Below, piece by piece: positions 16,044 through 24,816 of a DNA stretch of 34,229 nucleotides. This DNA is from Mycobacterium kyorinense. Its GTDB lineage: Bacteria > Actinomycetota > Actinomycetes > Mycobacteriales > Mycobacteriaceae. How positions within the stretch are numbered: the first letter of the stretch is position 1; the number at the start of each line of letters is the position of its first letter. The notes beneath the pieces were generated by a model that searched no databases, was not told the origin of the DNA, and saw nothing but the letters and a program-made list of their open reading frames with translations. Where the stretch lies: positions 1-34,229 of the forward strand of contig NZ_LZKJ01000011.1 of assembly GCF_001672775.1 (NCBI RefSeq), read 5' to 3'. Made by a program: the position numbers and the translations under genes.

Positions 16044-16356
16044 ACAGCAGCGAGCCGGCGTCGACACGGATCTGTTGCCCGGTGATGTAGCGACTTTCGT
16101 TGCTGGCGAGGATGACTCCCAAATTGGCCATGTCCTCTGGTTCGACGTACGGGTGGGCATAGCCTGGAAATTAGTGAACAGTGGTTCGGCTTATCGCCAT
16201 CGGAAGAATGTCGGCGTTTCGCGACGACGATGTCGATTCGGCCCAGGTCGGCAAGCCCAGTCTCAACCGCGTCGCACAACTCATGGCGCTCCCGCACGTC
16301 CGCGATCCTGGCGATGACCCGGCGTCCGAGTCCACTCACGGGGTACTCGGCGACCT
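15985..16356 (-). pseudogene. Short-chain dehydrogenase remnant (mycofactocin-coupled type by look)
   Basis: Two recognisable pieces of one SDR survive. The first (16356 to about 16218) reads AEYPVSGLGRRVIARIADV and continues to LADLGRIDIVVA. An apparent extra A in the AAA at 16216-16218 then shifts the frame; removing it restores VVANADILPMAIS. That frame meets TAA at about 16170, then resumes as a typical SDR C-terminus with HPYVEPEDMANLGVILAS, RYITGQQIRVDAGSL and a stop at 15985. The NAD-binding Gly motif, the catalytic Ser-Tyr-Lys region and about 130 central residues are missing. The N-terminal side is cut by the GntR gene. The gene is dead by several independent lesions. Wording and spacing resemble the intact SDR at 22704. 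Confidence 0.75.
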
Positions 16357-16358
16357 GA

Positions 16359-17057
16359 TCAGCGGGCAGTGTGGTTCGGGCCTCTCGTGTCGTCGACGAC
16401 ACCGTGCTCGACGAGATGGTCGATCAACGGAGCCGCGCCGGCGGCCAGGTGCTCCGACATGGCTTTCCGGGCAGCGCCATCGTCGTGTGCTTCGAGCGCG
16501 GCCAACACCCGGCGATGGTCTTTGATCGACTGATCGGGCCAGCCGGCGATGGTAGGGAATACCGATTCCGGTGCGTAGCGGGTGATTTGGGACATCAATT
16601 GAGCGAGTTTTGGCGAGTCGGCGGCAACGTTGATCGCCCGGTGAAAGTCGTGGTTGAGCCGCACGGTCAGCTCATCATCCTCACCGGCATAGGCGTCTTC
16701 CAGCCGCGCCTGGATTTCTTTGAGCTCGCGCAGTTGGACGGCGTCGATGTTGAGCGCGGCTCGTGCCGCGAGCTCGCCGCCGACGTGTGCCTGAACATTG
16801 GCGACATCGGCGAGATCCCGTCCCGTCACCGGCAGGACCACGAAGCCGCGGCGCGGCTGCTGGGCCAACAGTCCTTCGGCGCGCAGCTCGAACAACGCCT
16901 CACGCACAGGTGTCACGCTGATGCCCAATTCCGCGGCCAGCTGATCCAGCCGCACGTACTCTCCCGCAGAGTAGGTTCCGTCGAAGATTCGCTTACGCAC
17001 GTAGCGCGCAACATCTTCCGACAGCTGCGGCCGTACGGCAAAATCTGGGGCGTTCAC
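16359..17057 (-). CDS. GntR-family transcriptional regulator
   Basis: A 232-residue regulator starting at GTG 17057; a TTG at 17063 overlapping the upstream stop is the alternative. The N-terminal winged helix (about 10-75) includes YVRKRIFDGTYSAGEYV, LAAELGISVTPVREALFEL and GLLAQQPRRGFVV. The C-terminal FCD-type domain contains LNHDFHRAINVAADS with the metal-binding-type Asp/His residues. It is the last gene of the minus-strand beta-oxidation operon that starts at 21419, directly behind the acyl-CoA dehydrogenase. It probably controls that operon and the divergent one, perhaps at the AT-rich dyad at 21465-21483. Confidence 0.88.
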   Translation of the reverse strand: MNAPDFAVRPQLSEDVARYVRKRIFDGTYSAGEYVRLDQLAAELGISVTPVREALFELRAEGLLAQQPRRGFVVLPVTGRDLADVANVQAHVGGELAARAALNIDAVQLRELKEIQARLEDAYAGEDDELTVRLNHDFHRAINVAADSPKLAQLMSQITRYAPESVFPTIAGWPDQSIKDHRRVLAALEAHDDGAARKAMSEHLAAGAAPLIDHLVEHGVVDDTRGPNHTAR

Positions 17058-17059
17058 GG

Positions 17060-18253
17060 TCAAATCCGATAGTCGGCCAGCAGCCGCTTGCTGATGATCT
17101 GCTTTTGGATCTCGCTGGTTCCCTCGCCGATGAGCAGGAACGGTGCGTCGCGCATCAGTCGCTCGATCTCGTATTCTTTGGAGTAGCCGTAACCGCCGTG
17201 GATGCGGAAGCTTTGCTGGGTGACCTCCGAGCAGTATTCACTGGCAAGGTATTTCGCCATGCCGGCGGCGACATCGTTGCGTTCCCCGGAGTCTTTGAGT
17301 CGCGCGGCGTTGACCATCATCAGATGCGCGGCCTCGACCTTGGTTGCCATTTCGGCGATTTGGAATGCAATGGCCTGGTGCTCGGCGATCGGCTTACCGA
17401 ATGTGTGTCGCTGCTGGGCGTATCGGACTGCGAGTTCGAAGGCCCGCACAGCGACCCCGCAGGCCCGCGCCGAGACGTTGACGCGCCCGACCTCGATACC
17501 GTCCATCATCTGATAGAAGCCCTGCCCCGGTGCACCGCCCAGCACGTCGTCGGCGCTGGCCACGTACCCGTCGAAGATGAATTCGGTGGTATCGATGCCC
17601 TTATAGCCCAACTTGTCGATCTTGCCCGGGATCACCAGCCCCGGTGCGACCTCGCCGAATCCGACCGGCTTCTCGATGAGGAAGGCCGTCAGGTTGCGGT
17701 GCGGCGACTCTGCTCCCTCATCGGTGCGCACCAACGCCGCCACCAATGTGGAGCTGCCGCCGTTGGTGAGCCACATCTTCTGGCCGTCGATGGTGTAGGT
17801 GCCGTCGGGATTGCGCGCCGCGCGGGTGCGGATCGCCGCGACGTCGGAGCCCAACTCCGGCTCGGACATCGAGAACGCACCACGGACTTCGCCCGTTGAC
17901 ATTCTCGGCAGCAGTCGTTGCTTCTGGGCATCGGTGCCGTGTTGGCGCACCATGTAGGCAACGATGAAGTGGGTGTTGAGGACACCGGAGATGCTCATCC
18001 AACCGCGCGCCAACTCCTCCACGCACAGCGCATAAGTCAGCAGTGACTCCCCCAGTCCGCCATACTCGGTGGGGATCATCATGCCGAACAGGCCCATGTC
18101 ACGCATCTGGTCGACAATGGCCTGCGGGTAGGTGTCGGTTCGTTCGAGCTCGGGTGCGTTGGGAATGACTTCCTTCTCGACGAACTGCCGGACGGTGGCG
18201 ATGATCTCGGTCTGAAAGTCGGTCAGGCCAACCGTCTGGGCAAGTCTGGTCAT
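17060..18253 (-). CDS. Acyl-CoA dehydrogenase (FadE type) 1
   Basis: A 397-residue flavoprotein that would introduce an alpha-beta double bond into an acyl-CoA. ATG 18253 has GAGGAGAG upstream. Motifs: AFSMSEPELGSDVAAI near residue 130 (FAD/substrate loop), MWLTNGG, a central beta-domain, QRHTFGKPIAEHQAI near 285, and the C-terminal IHGGYGYSKEYEIERLMRDA with the catalytic Glu in GEGTSEIQ near 380. It follows the CoA-transferase by 15 bp, so it is in the same operon. The downstream GntR start lies at its stop codon. Confidence 0.94.
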   Translation of the reverse strand: MTRLAQTVGLTDFQTEIIATVRQFVEKEVIPNAPELERTDTYPQAIVDQMRDMGLFGMMIPTEYGGLGESLLTYALCVEELARGWMSISGVLNTHFIVAYMVRQHGTDAQKQRLLPRMSTGEVRGAFSMSEPELGSDVAAIRTRAARNPDGTYTIDGQKMWLTNGGSSTLVAALVRTDEGAESPHRNLTAFLIEKPVGFGEVAPGLVIPGKIDKLGYKGIDTTEFIFDGYVASADDVLGGAPGQGFYQMMDGIEVGRVNVSARACGVAVRAFELAVRYAQQRHTFGKPIAEHQAIAFQIAEMATKVEAAHLMMVNAARLKDSGERNDVAAGMAKYLASEYCSEVTQQSFRIHGGYGYSKEYEIERLMRDAPFLLIGEGTSEIQKQIISKRLLADYRI

Positions 18254-18268
18254 GCAACTCTCCTCTGC

Positions 18269-19462
18269 TTAGCAGGCAATGGTTTTCGCGGTGGCCAGCC
18301 GCTCGATATCAGCGGTGCTCAACCCCAATCGACCGGTGAGAACGTCTACGGTGTCGACGCCGAGTGCGGGGGCCGGCCCACTCGCCGGGTGGGTGCCGTC
18401 GACGGCCATCGGCATGCCCGGTGCGAGATAGTCCCCCAGTCCGTCTTGGTGCAGCCGGGAAAACAGCGGATTGGACGTCACCCGTTGGTCTTCAGCAACC
18501 TGTGCGAAGCTGCGGTAGCGCTCGAACAAGACCGTGGTGGCCGACAATGCTGCGGTGATCTCGTCGGCGATGTGTTCGCTGAACCAGGTTGCGAACAAGC
18601 CGCTCAGCACGTCTCGATAGCGGTAGCGGTCGCCCTCGGTGCTGAAGTCGGCACCAAGGGCTTCGGCGAGCGCGGACATCGCTGCGCCGGTGCCCGTGAC
18701 CTCGACTAGGTCACGGAAGTGCCGCTTGGTCAACGTGACCACCATGAATGCGGCGCCGTCACGGCTGGTGAAGTCCTGACCGTACTGACCGTAGATGGCA
18801 TTGCCCACTCGTGGACGTTGGGTGCCGTTGACTTGCGGCTCGGTCAACAGGCCCAGGTTGCCGGCGGTGGCAAGTGCGACATCTTCCAGTGCGAGAGTGA
18901 TTTTGGCGCCCTCACCGGAATGGTCGCGACGGCGCAACGCGGCGGTCACCCCCAGTGCGGCGTACAACCCACAGCACACATCCCAGGCCGGCAGCACATG
19001 ATTGATCGGACCGCCGTGCTCAGCCGGGCCGGTGACAAGCGGGTAGCCGGTCGCCGCGTTGACCGTGTAATCCACGGCAGTGGAACCGTCACCGCGGCCG
19101 AGTAACTGGACGTGGATGATGTCGGAGCGCAGCGCGGTCAACCGTTCGTAGGACAGCCAGGACAGCCCCGCGGCGTTGGTCACCACGACGCCGTCCCCTT
19201 CGACAATTAGCCGCTGAACCAACTCCTGGCCGTCGGGTGAGCGCAAATCGATCGTGACGGACCGCTTGCCTCTGTTCAATCCGGTCCAGTAGATCGAGGT
19301 GCCACTGGCTGCCAACGGCCAGCGGTTGACGTCGGAGGCGCCGCCAATCGGGTCGACTCGAATCACTTGCGCGCCCAATTGATTCAGCGTCATACCACAC
19401 AACGGTGCGGCGACGAAGCTCGACACCTCGACGACTGTGATGTCGTCTAACGGCATATTCAT
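18269..19462 (-). CDS. CaiB/BaiF family III CoA-transferase
   Basis: A 397-residue family III CoA-transferase that moves CoA between acids, or racemises an acyl-CoA in the Amacr/Mcr subgroup. ATG 19462 overlaps the thiolase stop (ATGA) and gives the canonical N-terminus PLDDITVVEVSSFVAAPLCG. Other family segments are LGAQVIRVDPIGG, GLNRGKRSVTIDL, and LPAWDVCCGLYAALG, which carries the likely catalytic Asp. It probably primes the operon's substrate with CoA without ATP, complementing the FadD ligases elsewhere in the window. Confidence 0.92.
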   Translation of the reverse strand: MNMPLDDITVVEVSSFVAAPLCGMTLNQLGAQVIRVDPIGGASDVNRWPLAASGTSIYWTGLNRGKRSVTIDLRSPDGQELVQRLIVEGDGVVVTNAAGLSWLSYERLTALRSDIIHVQLLGRGDGSTAVDYTVNAATGYPLVTGPAEHGGPINHVLPAWDVCCGLYAALGVTAALRRRDHSGEGAKITLALEDVALATAGNLGLLTEPQVNGTQRPRVGNAIYGQYGQDFTSRDGAAFMVVTLTKRHFRDLVEVTGTGAAMSALAEALGADFSTEGDRYRYRDVLSGLFATWFSEHIADEITAALSATTVLFERYRSFAQVAEDQRVTSNPLFSRLHQDGLGDYLAPGMPMAVDGTHPASGPAPALGVDTVDVLTGRLGLSTADIERLATAKTIAC

Positions 19463-20682
19463 GCTGACACCCGTTCGAATACCGCGGCCAGTCCCTGGCC
19501 GCCGCCGATGCACATGGTTTCCAGGCCGTAGCGTGCTTGACGCCGTTGCAGTTCACGCGCCAGCGTGGCCAGCATCCTGCCGCCGGTCGCGCCGACCGGA
19601 TGGCCCAGCGAGATCCCGGATCCGTGCACGTTGGTGCGCTCGTGATCCGATGCGGTGAACCCCCACTCCCGCATCACCGCGAGCGCTTGGGCCGCGAACG
19701 CCTCGTTAAGCTCGATGAGTTCGATGTCGCTCAAGTGCAGCCCCGCTTTGGCCAGTGCGACCTCGGTAGCGGGCACCGGACCGATGCCCATGACGTGGGG
19801 CGCCACTGCCGCGGCCCCCCACGACACCAGGCGGACCAGCGGCGTGAGCCCTAGTTCGTCGGCTTTCTGCGGCGTGGTCACTATGCACATCGACGCCGCG
19901 TCGTTTTGCCCGCTGGAGTTCCCGGCGGTCACGGTTGCATCCGGATCATCAGCCAGCAGAACCGGTTTGAGCTTGCTCAGCGACTCTACCGAGGTGTCGG
20001 CACGCGGATGCTCGTCGGTGTCGACCAGTTCCTCACCCTGGCGCGTGCGCACGGCGACCGGGATGATCTCTTCGGCCAAGGTGCCGTCCTTTTGCGCGGC
20101 CACCGCACGCCGGTGTGAGGTCACCGCGAGTTCGTCTTGCTCGGCGCGCGAGATGCGGTATTGCCGGCGCAAGTTCTCGGCGGTCTCCAACATGCCGCCG
20201 GGCACCGGGTGGTGACGACCGCCGGCGGTCGTCCGCCCGCGCGCGAGCCCGTCATGCACCCGCACACCGCCGCGGGCGCCGCCCCAGCGCATATCGGTGG
20301 AGTAGAACGCCACGTTGCTCATGCTCTCTGCGCCACCGGCTACGACGAGATCGTTGTCACCGCTGGCGACTTGCAGGCACGCCTGGATGACTGCTTGCAG
20401 CCCTGAGCCGCAGCGGCGGTCGACCTGCATCCCCGGCACCGTCACCGGCAGCCCGGCGTCGAGCGCCACCACCCGCCCGATCGCCGGTGCCTCGCTGCAG
20501 GGATAGCAGTGCCCGAGGACGACGTCGTTGACGGCTTCGGCCGGGATACCGGTTCGCTCCAACAACCCCGTCAGCGCGGCGACACCGAGGTCGACGGCGG
20601 TCAGCGATTTGAACATGCCGCCGTAGCGGCCGATCGGTGTCCGGACGGGTTCACAAATCACGGCTTCTCTCGGCGCGGTCAC
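19459..20682 (-). CDS. Acetyl-CoA C-acyltransferase (thiolase)
   Basis: A 407-residue degradative thiolase. All three active-site blocks are intact: the nucleophilic Cys in [12 protein letters not shown] near residue 90, the NEAFAAQ block with the His in [15 protein letters not shown] near 355, and the second Cys in [10 protein letters not shown] near 385. It cleaves a 3-ketoacyl-CoA, releasing acetyl- or propionyl-CoA. The GTG start overlaps the SDR stop by 4 bp. With the SDR (3-hydroxyacyl oxidation), CoA-transferase and acyl-CoA dehydrogenase it makes most of a beta-oxidation cycle; a dedicated hydratase is absent from this operon. Confidence 0.94.
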   Translation of the reverse strand: MTAPREAVICEPVRTPIGRYGGMFKSLTAVDLGVAALTGLLERTGIPAEAVNDVVLGHCYPCSEAPAIGRVVALDAGLPVTVPGMQVDRRCGSGLQAVIQACLQVASGDNDLVVAGGAESMSNVAFYSTDMRWGGARGGVRVHDGLARGRTTAGGRHHPVPGGMLETAENLRRQYRISRAEQDELAVTSHRRAVAAQKDGTLAEEIIPVAVRTRQGEELVDTDEHPRADTSVESLSKLKPVLLADDPDATVTAGNSSGQNDAASMCIVTTPQKADELGLTPLVRLVSWGAAAVAPHVMGIGPVPATEVALAKAGLHLSDIELIELNEAFAAQALAVMREWGFTASDHERTNVHGSGISLGHPVGATGGRMLATLARELQRRQARYGLETMCIGGGQGLAAVFERVSA

Positions 20683-21419
20683 ATGAACCTTCCGCCGGTC
20701 ACGTCCAGCACGGTGCCTGTCATGTACGACGACAGGTCGGACGCCAAAAACAGCGCGACGTTGGCGACTTCGACCGGCTCACCGGCGCGGCCCATCGGGA
20801 CTTCGGATACCTTTTCGTCCCAAATACGTTGCGGCATCGCTTCGGTCATCGCAGAGCGGATCAAGCCGGGTGCGATCGCGTTTACCCGCACACCGAGGTG
20901 GGCGAGTTCCTTGGCGGCGGCCTTGGTCATCCCCACGATTCCGGCCTTGGCCGCCGAGTAGTTGGTTTGTCCGACCATCCCGACCTTGCCCGACAGCGAC
21001 GACATGTTGACGATCGCGCCACGCTTGTTCTCCCGCATGATCGCCGCGGCCTTGCGGAGGCCATTCCAGGTTCCCTTCAGATGCACCGCGATGACTTGGT
21101 CGAACTGCTCCTCGGTCATCTTGCGCATCGTCGCATCACGGGTGATACCGGCGTTGTTGACCATGACGTCCAAGCTGCCGAACCGCTCGACGGCGGCAGC
21201 GACCAGCGTGTCGACGTCGGATCCGAGCGTGACGTCGCAGCGCACCGCGAGCGCGACATCGTCGCCGCCGAGTTGCTTGGCCGCGGCCTGCGTTGCCTCG
21301 AGATTCACGTCGCCAAGCACGATGCGTGCACCCTCGGCGACGAATCGCTCGGCGATCGCGAATCCCAAGCCCTGGGCACCACCGGTAACGACCGCGGTTT
21401 GACCGGTCAGCAATGACAC
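20679..21419 (-). CDS. FabG-like short-chain dehydrogenase/reductase
   Basis: A 246-residue classical SDR starting at GTG 21419 ([13 protein letters not shown]), with GAGG about 11 nt upstream. A longer reading to 21476 would run into the promoter dyad. Motifs: TGGAQGLG (NAD(P) binding), NNAG near 90, catalytic Ser in NMSSLSG, YSAAK near 155, and APGLIRSAM. The length and motifs match FabG/3-hydroxyacyl-CoA dehydrogenase types. It is the first gene of the five-gene minus-strand operon (SDR, thiolase, CoA-transferase, acyl-CoA dehydrogenase, GntR) and is likely the 3-hydroxyacyl-CoA dehydrogenase of that cycle. Confidence 0.92.
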   Translation of the reverse strand: MSLLTGQTAVVTGGAQGLGFAIAERFVAEGARIVLGDVNLEATQAAAKQLGGDDVALAVRCDVTLGSDVDTLVAAAVERFGSLDVMVNNAGITRDATMRKMTEEQFDQVIAVHLKGTWNGLRKAAAIMRENKRGAIVNMSSLSGKVGMVGQTNYSAAKAGIVGMTKAAAKELAHLGVRVNAIAPGLIRSAMTEAMPQRIWDEKVSEVPMGRAGEPVEVANVALFLASDLSSYMTGTVLDVTGGRFM

Positions 21420-21464
21420 CTGATCACCATCCTCTTCGAGCTCCAACCCCCGACATCTTTGCAC

Positions 21465-21483
21465 ATCATATTTCATATATGAT
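21465..21483. promoter_or_regulatory. AT-rich dyad in divergent promoter, candidate GntR operator
   Basis: ATCATAT-TTCAT-ATATGAT is a perfect 7-bp inverted repeat with 5-bp spacer. It is very AT-rich for this region and lies in the 112-bp gap between the divergent SDR (21419) and acyl-CoA dehydrogenase (21532) genes. It differs from both other repeated motifs in the window. The GntR protein that closes the leftward operon is the obvious candidate to bind it; that is inference. Confidence 0.55.
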
Positions 21484-21531
21484 CACGCTGGTTTGGGCGT
21501 CTGCCGTCGCCCGGAAGGGAGTGCGGACCTC

Positions 21532-22707
21532 ATGGCCGCTGTCGCCGTCGACGACGACGATTTCCAGCAGATCCTCGCGCAGACGCGCCAATTCGTCCGC
21601 GCCGCCGTCATCCCGCGCGAGCAGGACATCCTGGCTAGCGACCGGGTGCCCGACGATCTTCGCGAGCAGACCAAGAAGATGGGGCTGTTCGGATATGCCA
21701 TCCCGCAGGAGTGGGGTGGACTCGGTTTGGACCTCGCCCAAGACGTCGAACTGGCGATGGAGTTGGGCTACACCTCGCTGGCGCTGCGCTCGATGTTCGG
21801 CACCAACAACGGCATCGCCGGCCAGGTCTTGGTCGGCTTTGGTACCGACGAGCAGAAGTCTCGCTGGCTGGCGGCGATGGCCTCGGGCGACGTGGTCGCC
21901 TCGTTCGCGCTGACCGAGTCCGGCGCCGGGTCCAACCCGGCTGGATTGCGCACCAAAGCCGTTCGCGAGGACGGTGATTGGGTGATCTCCGGCGAGAAAC
22001 GCTTCATCACCAATGCACCAGTGGCCGATCTGTTCGTGGTGTTCGCCCGCACCCGGCCGGCGGACGACGCCGGTCCGGGCATCGCGGTGTTTTTGGTTCC
22101 CGCGGATGCCGCGGGCGTCGAGGTCGGCGCCAAGGACGCGAAAATGGGCCAGGAGGGGGCGTGGACGTCCGACGTCCGCTTCACCGACGTCCGGGTACCC
22201 GGCAGCGCGCTGATCGGTGGCAGTGAGGATATCGGCTACCGGGCGGCCATGACCTCCTTGGCGCGCGGCCGGATCCACATCGCCGCGCTGGCGGTGGGAG
22301 CCGCTCAGCGGGCGCTCGATGAATCGGTGACCTATGCGGCCACCGCGACCCAAGGCGGCACCCCGATCGGCAACTTTCAACTGGTGCAAGCGATGCTGGC
22401 CGACCAGCAGACCGGGGTGATGGCCGGGCGCGCGATGGTTCGTGACGCTGCCCGGCTGTGGATCACCGATCAGGACCGCCGGATCGCACCGTCGGCGGCG
22501 AAGCTGTTCTGTACCGAAATGGCCGGCAAGGTCGCGGATTTAGCCGTGCAAGTCCACGGCGGCAGCGGCTACATGCGCGAAGTTCCCGTAGAACGGATCT
22601 ATCGCGACGTTCGGCTGCTGCGACTCTATGAGGGAACCAGCGAGATTCAACGGCTGATCGTCGGCTCGAATCTGGTCAGGGCGGCGTCGAAAGGACAGCG
22701 TGCATGA
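21532..22707 (+). CDS. Acyl-CoA dehydrogenase (FadE type) 2
   Basis: A 391-residue acyl-CoA dehydrogenase. ATG 21532 is preceded by GGAAGGGAG; an upstream in-frame start at 21493 would sit close to the dyad. Motifs: SFALTESGAGSNPAGLRT near residue 125, GDWVISGEKRFITNA, QLVQAMLADQQTGVM, VQVHGGSGYMREVPVER, and the catalytic Glu in LYEGTSEIQRLI near 378. It is divergent from the beta-oxidation operon and overlaps the following SDR by 4 bp (ATGA). It probably acts on the same class of acyl-CoA as the leftward operon. Confidence 0.94.
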   Translation: MAAVAVDDDDFQQILAQTRQFVRAAVIPREQDILASDRVPDDLREQTKKMGLFGYAIPQEWGGLGLDLAQDVELAMELGYTSLALRSMFGTNNGIAGQVLVGFGTDEQKSRWLAAMASGDVVASFALTESGAGSNPAGLRTKAVREDGDWVISGEKRFITNAPVADLFVVFARTRPADDAGPGIAVFLVPADAAGVEVGAKDAKMGQEGAWTSDVRFTDVRVPGSALIGGSEDIGYRAAMTSLARGRIHIAALAVGAAQRALDESVTYAATATQGGTPIGNFQLVQAMLADQQTGVMAGRAMVRDAARLWITDQDRRIAPSAAKLFCTEMAGKVADLAVQVHGGSGYMREVPVERIYRDVRLLRLYEGTSEIQRLIVGSNLVRAASKGQRA

Positions 22708-23525
22708 GCGGTCGGCTGACGGGCAAGGTGGCCTTCATCACCGGAGCGGCGCGGGGCCAAGGTCGCGCGCACGCCGTCCGGATGGCCCGCGAGGGCGCCG
22801 ATATCATCGCCGTCGATGTCGCGGGCAAGCTGCCGTCGTGCGTGCCCTACGATTCCGCCACCCCGGAAGATCTCGCCGAGACGGTGCGCCTGGTGGAAGC
22901 CGTCGGCCGTCGAATCCTGGCCTCCAGCATCGATATCCGTGACTTCGACGGACTGCGGGAGGCGGTCCGCGACGGCGTGACGACGTTGGGACGACTAGAT
23001 ATCATCGTCGCCAACGCCGGTATTTCGGCGCCGCAGGCCTGGAACGACATCACCCCCGAATCGTTTCGGGATGTCATGGATGTCAACGTCACCGGCACCT
23101 GGAACACAGTGATGGCAGGCGCGCAATCGATTATTGACGGCGGCCGCGGTGGGTCGATCATCTTGATCAGCTCCGCGGCCGGGATGAAGATACAGCCGTT
23201 CATGGTGCATTACACGGCCAGCAAGCATGCCGTGACCGGGATGGCCCGCGCGTTCGCCGCCGAGTTGGGCAAGCATTCGATCCGGGTCAACAGCGTACAT
23301 CCGGGACCGGTGAACACGCCGATGGGCAGCGGCGACATGGTCGCCGCGATCGCCAGCACCGCCGAAACCAATCCACAGCTGACCAACATGCTCACGCCGT
23401 TTCTGCCGAGCTGGGTGGCCGAGCCGGAAGACATCGCCGACGCGGTGTGCTGGCTGGCCAGCGATGAATCACGCAACGTCACGGCGGCCCAGATCGCGGT
23501 CGACCAGGGCTCTACCCAGTACTGA
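22704..23525 (+). CDS. Mycofactocin-coupled SDR family oxidoreductase
   Basis: A 273-residue SDR. It has TGAARGQGRAHAVRMAREG at the NAD site, followed by an insertion with ATPEDLAETVRLVEAVGRR. That combination is characteristic of the actinobacterial SDR subfamily linked to the peptide-derived redox carrier mycofactocin, whose NAD is held non-exchangeably. The catalytic residues are Ser in LISSAAGM and YTASK near residue 170. An alcohol or hydroxyacyl oxidation is expected. Its ATG overlaps the acyl-CoA dehydrogenase stop and AAAGGA lies upstream. No mycofactocin biosynthesis genes are in the window. The decayed SDR at 15985-16356 looks like a relative. Confidence 0.9.
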   Translation: MSGRLTGKVAFITGAARGQGRAHAVRMAREGADIIAVDVAGKLPSCVPYDSATPEDLAETVRLVEAVGRRILASSIDIRDFDGLREAVRDGVTTLGRLDIIVANAGISAPQAWNDITPESFRDVMDVNVTGTWNTVMAGAQSIIDGGRGGSIILISSAAGMKIQPFMVHYTASKHAVTGMARAFAAELGKHSIRVNSVHPGPVNTPMGSGDMVAAIASTAETNPQLTNMLTPFLPSWVAEPEDIADAVCWLASDESRNVTAAQIAVDQGSTQY

Positions 23526-23542
23526 TCGCCCATTCCCCCTCC

Positions 23543-23606
23543 GCGCGAGCGTGCGTGTCCCCGGCCGGCACGCCGAGCTAATCACCGTGTTTGCGCACGC
23601 TCGCGC
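23543..23606. terminator. Hairpin between convergent genes, possible bidirectional terminator
   Basis: GCGCGAGCGTGCG (23543-23555) pairs perfectly with CGCACGCTCGCGC (23594-23606) around a 38-base loop that itself contains the palindrome CCGGCCGG. It fills most of the 90-bp gap between the converging SDR and phosphotransferase stops. There is no U-tract, as is common for mycobacterial terminator candidates, so function is uncertain. It may also be a dispersed intergenic repeat. Confidence 0.45.
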
Positions 23607-23615
23607 CAAAGGAAT

Positions 23616-24701
23616 TTAGCCGATCAGGTCCAGCGTGCCGAGATCGCGGATCGCCTGGCAGCCGCGGCTCAGCATGGTCAGCACCATCTCGTCGCCGCGG
23701 TCGGTGGCCGTGGCGAACGCGAAGCCTAACGCGGAGATCAACAGCGCTTGCGGCATGCCGAGTCGGTAGTCGCGCCAGCATGTTTCGCGGTCATAGCCGG
23801 TGACGCCGTGGCCGATGAGCGTTCGATGATATGCCTCGACGAGGTCTGTTTCGATCGCAGAGCGTAGTTCGGGCTTGAGGCTGGTGGCGGTGAAGTAGGC
23901 CAGATCGCGCGCAGGGAGGCCGACGCCCAGCGTCTGCCAGTCGACCACCGTGATGTTGTTGGTGTCGTAGTTGAACAGCATGTTGTCGAGTCGGTAGTCG
24001 CCGTGTAGCAGGGAGAAGCGATTCTGTTCGGCGAGCAGCCACGGCGTCACCAAACCCATAGTGGTGGTGAAGGTTTCGCGGTCGACTCTGCTCATCCGGT
24101 CGCCGAGCTTGTCCAGCGTGATGTCAGCGCTCATCTGCGCGACCTCGCCCAGACCGTTGGCTGCGGGTTCGTCGGGCCGGGCGAAGGCAATGCCGGGGAA
24201 ATCCAGCCAGACCGGATCACACCAGCTGGGCCCGTGCAAGCCGGCCAACGCTGTGACGGCGAGCCGTGCTTCCTGCTCACCGCAGCCCGCTATCTGGTCA
24301 CCCTGTACCGCCGGCGCCTGGTCGGCGAGCAGCAGCGCGTACTCCATCGCATCCTCGGTGATCGCGCAGTAGAAGCACTGCGGTACGGGCACCTCGACCC
24401 GGCCAGCCACTCCGGCGTAGAACGCGCATTCGCTGCGGTAACCGATCGTCACCCGATCACGCACGGCGTCGTCCTGTGCGGGCAGCTTGATCACAAAGGT
24501 AGCCGGCAAGCCGTCCGGATTGGCCGTGTAGCCGGCCGACACCCGATACGTGGCCCCGGTTTGCCCGGTACCGATCGCCGTGACGTCGACCGCCGAAACC
24601 GTGACCGCCGAGCCGCGATCGCTGAGTACTTCCGATAACCATTCGCGGGTGACGTCGTCCGGGTATCGCGGCATCGGCCCGCTTGTGTGTTCAGTACCCA
24701 T
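23616..24701 (-). CDS. APH-type phosphotransferase family protein
   Basis: A 361-residue kinase-fold protein of the aminoglycoside/choline phosphotransferase superfamily. The catalytic loop is LLHGDYRLDNMLF near residue 250 (HxDxxxxN), and the following ITVVDWQ holds the Mg-binding Asp. An N-lobe strand FVIKLPAQ carries the likely ATP-binding Lys. ATG 24701 is chosen (MGTEHTSGPMPRYPDD), with GGAGG 12 nt upstream; a later ATG (MPRYPDD) is possible. Homologues occur in many mycobacterial lipid-catabolic clusters, often annotated as ecdysteroid- or aminoglycoside-kinase-like, with unknown small-molecule substrates. It is convergent with the mycofactocin-type SDR. Confidence 0.85.
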   Translation of the reverse strand: MGTEHTSGPMPRYPDDVTREWLSEVLSDRGSAVTVSAVDVTAIGTGQTGATYRVSAGYTANPDGLPATFVIKLPAQDDAVRDRVTIGYRSECAFYAGVAGRVEVPVPQCFYCAITEDAMEYALLLADQAPAVQGDQIAGCGEQEARLAVTALAGLHGPSWCDPVWLDFPGIAFARPDEPAANGLGEVAQMSADITLDKLGDRMSRVDRETFTTTMGLVTPWLLAEQNRFSLLHGDYRLDNMLFNYDTNNITVVDWQTLGVGLPARDLAYFTATSLKPELRSAIETDLVEAYHRTLIGHGVTGYDRETCWRDYRLGMPQALLISALGFAFATATDRGDEMVLTMLSRGCQAIRDLGTLDLIG

Positions 24702-24816
24702 CGCCGAGGTATGCCTCCGGGAGTCACCAGTGCTCGGACGATCCCGCCCGACCGACACGCCAACTGTAAGGCATACGGCATGAGCGGACGTGAAGTCCTC
24801 ACACGACGCCGCTGCC

